Assembly (NCBI GenBank): GCA_006176705.1
Contig: QRFJ01000768.1
Location: forward strand, 186,001 to 250,000
Reading direction: 5' to 3'
From: Cocos nucifera
Taxonomy: Eukaryota; Streptophyta; Magnoliopsida; Arecales; Arecaceae
DNA length: 64,000 nt
Position 1 is the stretch's first letter; each line of letters starts with the position of its first letter. Below, one piece after another: positions 57,879 through 64,000 of the stretch. The notes below the pieces were generated by a model, which saw only the letters and a program-made list of their open reading frames with translations, searched no databases and was not told the origin of the DNA. Made by a program: the position numbers and the translations under genes.

Positions 57879-59382
57879 TATTATCCAGAGATAGTAATCC
57901 TAAGAGGAAAGGATGAATTAGATTCTTATAAAATTTTAACCAAATTTACTTTTCTAAATAAGTATGTGCTTTGATTTTAACCAAAAGTGGTGTGATGAAA
58001 TGTATGCAATATAAATAGTAGAATTAAGATAACAAAATCAAACTATGAAAGTAAAGCAAAAATTATAAGCATGCAAAGTATGCAAAGGAAAAGAAGAAAA
58101 GAGCACAACACATAAACACACAAAGATTTATAGTGGTTCGGTGCAACCCACATCTATGTCCACTCTCCAAGCTTCTCTTGAGATTTTTACTATAATCTAC
58201 TCTTGATTATAGTGTATTTAGTTTTCAGGCTCATAAACAAACCTAGTTGATTTTTCAGAAGCACCAACCAAAAGCTAACACCATTAATTTTTTGGATTCA
58301 CTAACAATCCAGTTGATTTTTTGGACTCACCAACCAAAATCTACAATGTCCAATTTTGAGCTTGGATGGGCCTAATTCTCCAAGTTTTTTTTTTAAAGAA
58401 ACTTATAAAAAAACAAAAATACAATATAAGAATTTTCAGCATAAAAATAAAAAATCAAGTTGAAACTCTTTGAGCACGAAGAAGAGGTTGAATAATCGGC
58501 TCTTTTGAAGCTTGGAAACTCTTCTTTGAGGCATAAGAGGATTCTTGAGAAGTTGTAGAAGATAACTCTTAAATGCCCTTTAAAATCGCTGCAAAATCTC
58601 TCTTTTTCTCTTTTATTGATCTGCAATAGAATCCCTTAGGTTTGGAAAATAATTTTTCTCTCTAAAAACCCTTAATCTTATTTTTTAATTGATTCTTCAT
58701 CTTTAAATATCTTTAGAGATGATTGGAGAGAGATTTCTAGCTATTGGAAGCACTGAAATAGTCGTTAGGAGTGAAAACTAGCCGTTGTAAAATAATTCGT
58801 TGAAGGCTATCTGCGCAAAATGAGATCTCTCGATTTTTTATGAGACCTCTCATCATATTTCAAGATCTCGTGGATCTGAATCAAGATGTCTTGTCAAAAC
58901 CATGAGACCTCTCAAAAATCCTACGAGACCTCTCGCTCTTAGAGCACAGAAACTAAGTTTCTATCTTCAGAGATCGAGACGTCTCATGTTCAACATGAAA
59001 CCTCTCAAAATTATTTTAGAACTACATTTGGGCATGCCAGTCCACTCGAGAGCTCTCAAAAAATTTTTGAGACGTCTTGAAAATTGCTCCAAAGCTATTT
59101 TGAGGGATTTTTTGCAACAATCAAGGAGATTTGATTTTTATTTAATTTTTACTTTATATCTTCTTTATTTTGGTCAAAGAGCTCTCTTTCTTCTGATCTT
59201 TGAAAGCTTAAGAAATATTTTTTCTTTAAGAATCTTAACATGATGAATTTTTGTAGATCTTTTCTTGAAATGATTCTTTAATTTAAATATCTAGAAAGAC
59301 CTACATCCACTCATGAAACACATGGTTAAATACTCAAACACTCAAAGTTTGGCAATCATCAAAATCAATCATGGGGTCAACA
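57879..59382 (-). repeat. Second copy of LTR3
   Basis: Almost identical to 43886-45379 at a constant offset of 14,003 from about 58000 on, ending GGGGTCAACA, followed by CAACC (59383-59387) as in copy one. Confidence 0.85.
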
Positions 59383-59387
59383 CAACC

Positions 59388-60540
59388 TTTGGCATGTAGA
59401 AGAAGGGGAGAGAGAGGATCAGAGGGGGCATCGAACATGGAAGGAGTGGCAGCCTTTTGGGTGAAAAATAAAACTTGCATTGAAATGCCTTGGCGTGAGA
59501 ATGAATTATATCAAATACCAATGCCAAAAGGAGTCCCATTTGACCAAATTAACTATTTTATTTTTATCATTAGAACTTTAGATCTTATTCCTCATGTAGA
59601 GTACCAGATCCTATCTAGTTTTCATGCCAAAAGGACTTCAAAAAGATGTTGGCATGAGTAGATAAGGAAGAATCCACTACGCCTAAAACTCTTCCCTCAA
59701 GAGTTTGATTTAAATCAAACTCTATCATAACTCAGTCTAGATATTTTCAAAAATTACAAAATTTGGTACACCCAATGTATGATTCATGCCCTATAACATA
59801 TTTAAAAATTAAATCAAAATAATTTTTAAAAAATTTTCTAAAAGCATCTGATTAGGTGATCCTCAATTCTCTCAAACAGGTCAACTTTTGACCCTAGTCC
59901 ATTTGCACTATGAATGGATTTAATTTCTATAATTAATCTGATCTGGATAAGTTTTAGTCAGATAAAAATAAATTTATTCAAGATATAAGAATGAGTCAAA
60001 TCAAATTTAACTCAGTTACGATAAATCAGAATAATTATAGAAGGAGAAAATCAGGCGCAATCATGTGCCAGCATGATTATCTTGAACTTGATTAGATCTA
60101 ATCCAAATCAATCAAACTGGATTAGCTTAATTGATGACATCCAGACCCAAACCCTTATTTGTATGATCCAGTTAGGTTCAGTTTCATATGGTAATGAGAT
60201 ATGTCACGATCTCTATCATCGACATCATCGAAATACCTTTCGATGGATCAGAACTTTTTTGATTCATACAATTAGATGTCATTAGGTTTTTCTATCTTGA
60301 GCTTTGATAGGATTAGGGTTAAGGTGAACTCATCAAATCCAACATCTGTCATATAAATTATTCATTCGATTCGAGTCCAATGTAAAATCCTAATAGAAAC
60401 ATTTTCTATCATCTTCACTCTACCATGGGCATGAGCTTAAGGACTCAATCTCATGATTATCATAGGACTACTCCTCATCTACCGAGGTAGATAGATCTCT
60501 TATTGGTGTAATCTAATTTCTATAATGAATATGTTATAGC
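59388..60540 (-). repeat. Second copy of CopA-2 5' LTR, right part
   Basis: Near-identical to 45385-46537 (offset 14,003). It ends ...TATAGC before CopA-3. Frames 59371-59661 and 60073-60285 equal those at 45368-45658 and 46070-46282 and mean nothing beyond the duplication. Confidence 0.85.
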
Positions 60541-62826
60541 TGAAGGGAAATTCTGATTTCTCGGTCCAGGTTCGTTCAGATCTGATCAGATCAAGAGATA
60601 TATTTCAAAAATTTTTCTCTTGATCTCAATCAGATCTTGATATATTTTAGATTTGATTCTTATTATTTTAATAAAATAAAATTAAAAGATAAATTAAATT
60701 AAATTTAATTTACCTGATCTGGATAATCCTATTACCCTATTGATGATACTGTTTGCAGCGAAAGGTTCTGGATCTTAGCCATGCAAGCATCTGGCCTCTA
60801 CCGGTATCCACTCGGATTGGATCTGGAGATCCTCTTCTTCTCTATCATGCCTCCAAAAATTAGATCTAGATCTGATCTGGAGGATCTTCAAAACTCTTTT
60901 TGAAGATGAGCAGTCGTCCTTTGCAGCAGCGCAGCCTTCTTACTTTTGATCGCCTTTCTTTGATCTGAATTGCACCAACCAAGGTCCAAAACTCCTTTTG
61001 GATGTGGAGAGCAAGGGGAGAAGGTGGTTTGGCATGGAGAGGGAGGGGAGAGGCAGCCTTGGGGCATGGAGAAACTATGATCTCATCATATGTCTAATCT
61101 GAGTTGGGTATAGGGTCTTATTTATAGACTAGCTATGATCCAACTCCTCTTCTTCCCAACCAATCACAACCCTTTGTGAAATCAGATCTAAATCTGATTG
61201 ATGAAAATAGAGTCCCCTGGAATCCTCCTTAGAGGGTGCCTAAGATCAGTCAAAGTTGGTTCTTAGAAGAACTCTAATTGGAATCCAAAAAGGAGATGGA
61301 GTCCTTGTCCAACAAGGACTCCTAGGCGCCTCCAACTTGGGCACACGCCTAGGGTGGCATGCACCCTTCTCCTTGCCAGGTTCTGGCAGGGGGACAGGCC
61401 CCTCACCAGCTCTCCAATAGGTGCATGACATGTGGTCAAAAGTCAAAGTATCAATGGTCAACGTTTGACCAGTCAAAGGTAGACTTTTGACCAAAGTCAA
61501 AGAACAAGAAATGGTAGGTGACCAAAAATGGTAGGTAATGTCTTACATAAATAAGACAACCTTTTTTGACTTGGACAACCTCCAGTCAGACCATATGAAG
61601 GCCTCTGATTGAGCACAAACTCCTTTGGCTCAGATCAGGACAACTTATTTATGATAGCAAAAGAAGAACGTTAGGTTCAATCGAGTGCTAGCACGATTTT
61701 CTTGAACCTAATTGAATCTCATTCAGATCAATTGAACTAGATCAGTTCAATTGATGATCACCAGATTCAAACCCTTATTTGTGTGACCTAGTTAGGTTCA
61801 GTTCTGTATGGTAATGGGATATGTCATGATCTCTATCATCGACATCATCGAAACTCCTTTCGATGGATCAGAACTCTTCTGATTCGAACAGCTAGAATGA
61901 TCGATCATCTAAATCATTCTAATTGCTCCCAAAATCCACCAGTGACACCTAGCAGTATATGGTGGCAACCCATCAGAGCTGAATGCGAACCTCTTGGTGC
62001 AGCTACCTGTGTGATTAAGTTCTTCTATCTTGAGCCCCGATCAGATTAGGGTTAAGGTGAACTCGTCAAACCCTAGTCTCTGTCTTATGATGTAATCATT
62101 CGATTCAAGTCGATGTGAAAATCTAAATAGAAACTCTTTCTATTATTTTACTCTGCCATGGCCATGGGCTTCTGGACTTGATTCTCATGATCATCATAGG
62201 GCTGCTCCTCTACCACCGAGGTAGATAGATTCCATCTTGATGCAATCCAGTTCCTACAATGAACATGCTATAGCCAACATACACCTCAGGGTTCCATATG
62301 GCTAGGAGATCGAGTAATGGTGTAGTCAAACTATAACACCCTCAAGGTGAACTGCCGATGCACCTCAGGTCAAAGAACCAGACACACTACTGCAGCATCG
62401 AGTCAGTCATTGACGAGAAGGTAGACTTCCCTAATGACTACTCGAGGTGGTCACGCTCAGTGCCCTCATTCTCTAACGAGTACCTGTACTCTCGCTCCGG
62501 TGTCTCCACACCGTAGACTCAAGACTCATCTACTAAAGAGAAGCGATTGTACACCAACCTTTCGGATCAATCACCATCCTCGTGATGATCCTATGGTCGG
62601 GAGCATTTTATGAGTTAATAATGATTATTCATGTCTTAAATTTTCAACTCTTGAAAATATGAATTATCATTACCATTAACTCAAAGGATGTATCACAGAC
62701 ACTAAATACACATATGTGATAGAAAATAACCCATTTTATTGATTTTAGTCAAAATTATAATTTTGCCCCTAGAAGTGTATTACAAGTGTCAGCCAATTCT
62801 GGCTTCTAGGGCACATATATCTAACA
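60541..62826 (-). repeat. CopA-3 3' LTR, complete
   Basis: 2286 bp from TGAAGGG to ATCTAACA (minus-strand LTR TGTTAGAT...CCTTCA). The 5' third (61600-62826) matches the CopA-1 and CopA-2 LTRs inverted. A TATA-like CTATAAATA is on the minus strand at 61119-61127. Confidence 0.85.
61119..61127 (-). promoter_or_regulatory. Putative TATA box of the CopA-3 LTR
   Basis: CTATAAATA on the minus strand, about 580 bases from the PBS-side edge of the LTR, similar in placement to the box in CopA-1. The truncated copy has it at 47117-47125. Confidence 0.45.
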
Positions 62827-62840
62827 ATCTCCCACTTGTC
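62827..62840 (-). promoter_or_regulatory. Polypurine tract of CopA-3
   Basis: The minus strand reads GACAAGTGGGAGAT between the pol stop (62841-62843) and the LTR. Confidence 0.8.
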
Positions 62841-64000
62841 CTAAAGCCAATTGGCTACAAGTCTAAGTCCCATCTTCTCAAGGTGGGCTTCGATCTTCTG
62901 CTGGCCCAACGGCTTTGTAAGTGGGTCTGCCACATTATCTGCGGAGTTGACTCTCTTGACCTCGACGTAACCCTTCTCGAGGTAATCGCGGATGAGGTGG
63001 TATCGCCGCTCAATGTGCTTGGATTTCTGGTGAGACCTCGGCTCCTTAGCAAGGGCTATGGCGCCATTGTTGTCGCAGTATAGAGGAATGGCATCTGATG
63101 GCATTACTCCAATTTCTGCAGCAAACTTCTTGTACCAGAATGCTTCCTTCGCAGCCTCTGATGCAGCGATATATTCTGCTTCCATGGTGGAATCTGCTAT
63201 CACCAGTTTGCTTGGAACTCTTCCAGCTGACAGCACCACCATTGCACACAAACAGACTTCCAGATGTCGACTTTCGATCATCTATATCGGACATGAAATC
63301 CGAGTCTGTGTATCCCTGGACTTGGAGTTCTCCATTACCAAAGACCAACATCATATCCTTAGTTCTTCTCAAGTACTTAAGGATACATTTCACAGAAGTC
63401 CAGTGTTCTTCACCTGGATTTGACTGATATCTGCTTGTGACACTCACAGCATGGGCTATATCAGGTCGTGTACATAGCATGGCATACATGAGGCTCCCTA
63501 TTGCAGAAGCATAAGGGATCTTGCTCATGCGTTCTATTTCCTCAGGTGTGCTGGGGCACATCTTCTTGGAAAGATGAATACCATGTCTGAAGGGTATTAA
63601 TCCCCTCTTAGAGTTTTCCATACTAAACCTCTTTAGTACTTTCTCTATGTACATCTTCTGTGAAAGTCCTAGCATCCTATTCGGTCTATCCCTATAGACC
63701 TTAATTCCTAGAATAAAGGATGCTTCACCTAGGTCTTTCATGGAGAATTCCTTGGACAACCACATTTGACTGATGTCAACATGGGAATATCATTCCCAAT
63801 AAGGAGGATGTCATCCACGTACAATACGAGGAAGACAACAGCGCTCCCACTGACCTTTTTGAAAACACATGGTTCCTCTTCATTTTTGATGAAACCAAAC
63901 TTTTTGATCACATCATTGAAATGAGTGTTCCAGCTCCGAGATGCTTGCTTAAGTCCATATATGGACCTTTGCAGCTTGCAAACCTTGTGATCAGTATCAC
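62841..64000 (-). pseudogene. CopA-3 pol, RT and RNase H end (two frameshifts, partial)
   Basis: Minus-strand copia pol running in from beyond the window. RT: YGLKQASRSWN and the catalytic LVLYVDDILLIGND (YVDD at 63810-63821), open to about 63768. A one-base loss in an A run near 63765 changes frame. The next frame (63046-63765) carries MWLSKEFSMKDLGEASFILG, GSLMYAMLCTRPDIAHAV and GYTDSDFMSDIDDRKSTSGS. A one-base gain near 63207 changes frame again into 62841-63281: ADSTMEAEYIAASEAAKEA, IPLYCDNNGAIALAKEPRS and the full C-terminus LRLVANWL then stop. All RNase H catalytic segments are present. The shifts could be real or sequence errors. Plus-strand frames 62739-63427 are shadows. Confidence 0.85.

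Larger units (their letters stand above)
60541..64000 (-). mobile_element. CopA-3, youngest-looking copia element, partial
   Basis: Complete 3' LTR, PPT and the last part of pol on the minus strand; the rest lies beyond 64000. The pol has only two single-base frameshifts in 1.16 kb, much cleaner than CopA-1 or CopA-2. It inserted at ATAGC in the CopA-2 LTR. Confidence 0.85.

Noticed and set aside
1..64000. Host genes, endogenous pararetrovirus, DNA transposon or centromeric satellite
   Set aside because: I looked for exon-like coding blocks, movement-protein or Caulimovirus-type motifs, transposase motifs and short tandem monomers and saw none; all coding signals are Ty1/copia gag-pol.

Overview
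This is a gene-free stretch of a plant nuclear genome, built from nested, decayed LTR retrotransposons of the Ty1/copia superfamily. The plant origin is read from the copia domain order (gag, protease, integrase, reverse transcriptase, RNase H), from primer-binding sites (PBS) of the plant initiator-Met-tRNA type (TGGTATCAGAGC and variants) next to the LTRs, and from Sirevirus-type elements, which are known only from plants. A monocot, possibly a palm, is my guess and cannot be proven from this window. I see no host gene, tRNA, rRNA or CRISPR array. The sequence is AT-rich, and the pol genes carry many stops and frameshifts, as expected for old, methylated repeat DNA.

Layout, with my own working names. 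1-3517: start of the internal region and 5' LTR of a minus-strand element (CopB-1). 3518-4020: remnant of another element. 4021-27452: an old minus-strand element of the same family (CopB-2), broken twice. Its 3' LTR holds a complete plus-strand element, CopA-1 (5144-15507, LTRs 2646 and 2645 bp, target-site duplication GATGA). Its pol holds a plus-strand element of its own family, CopB-3 (18576-25523), which contains a 164-N gap. 27453-46537: minus-strand element CopA-2. Its 5' LTR was hit twice: by a Sirevirus-like gag-only array (34795-45379) and by a third CopA-type element (CopA-3, starting at 46538). 47597-51636: part of a pol-bearing Sirevirus (gag, protease, integrase, 5' LTR), ending at a 25-N gap (51637-51661). 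51662-61601: a second, collinear copy of 37617-47596, offset about 14.0 kb. Its first 6 kb is full of single-base indels. 60541-64000: the complete 3' LTR of CopA-3 and the RNase H/RT end of its pol.

The most notable structure is 34795-45379. It is LTR-internal-LTR-internal-LTR (about 1499, 3043, 1499, 3050 and 1494 bp) on the minus strand, with one CAACC target-site duplication around the whole array. The internal regions hold only a shortened Sirevirus gag and no pol, so this is a non-autonomous, gag-only (TR-GAG-like) element that became a tandem dimer sharing its middle LTR. A pol-bearing relative lies a few kb away. Second is the 10-kb duplication next to the N gap. The indel-rich copy looks like uncorrected long-read gap filling or unmerged haplotypes rather than a biological duplication.

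Order of events inferred from nesting: CopB-2 inserted first; CopA-1 and CopB-3 then landed in it; CopA-2 received the gag-only array and CopA-3. CopA-3 looks youngest, with only two single-base frameshifts in 1.16 kb of pol. Element borders were found by matching LTR ends, PBS, polypurine tracts (PPT) and target-site duplications by eye. Identity statements are estimates, not computed values.
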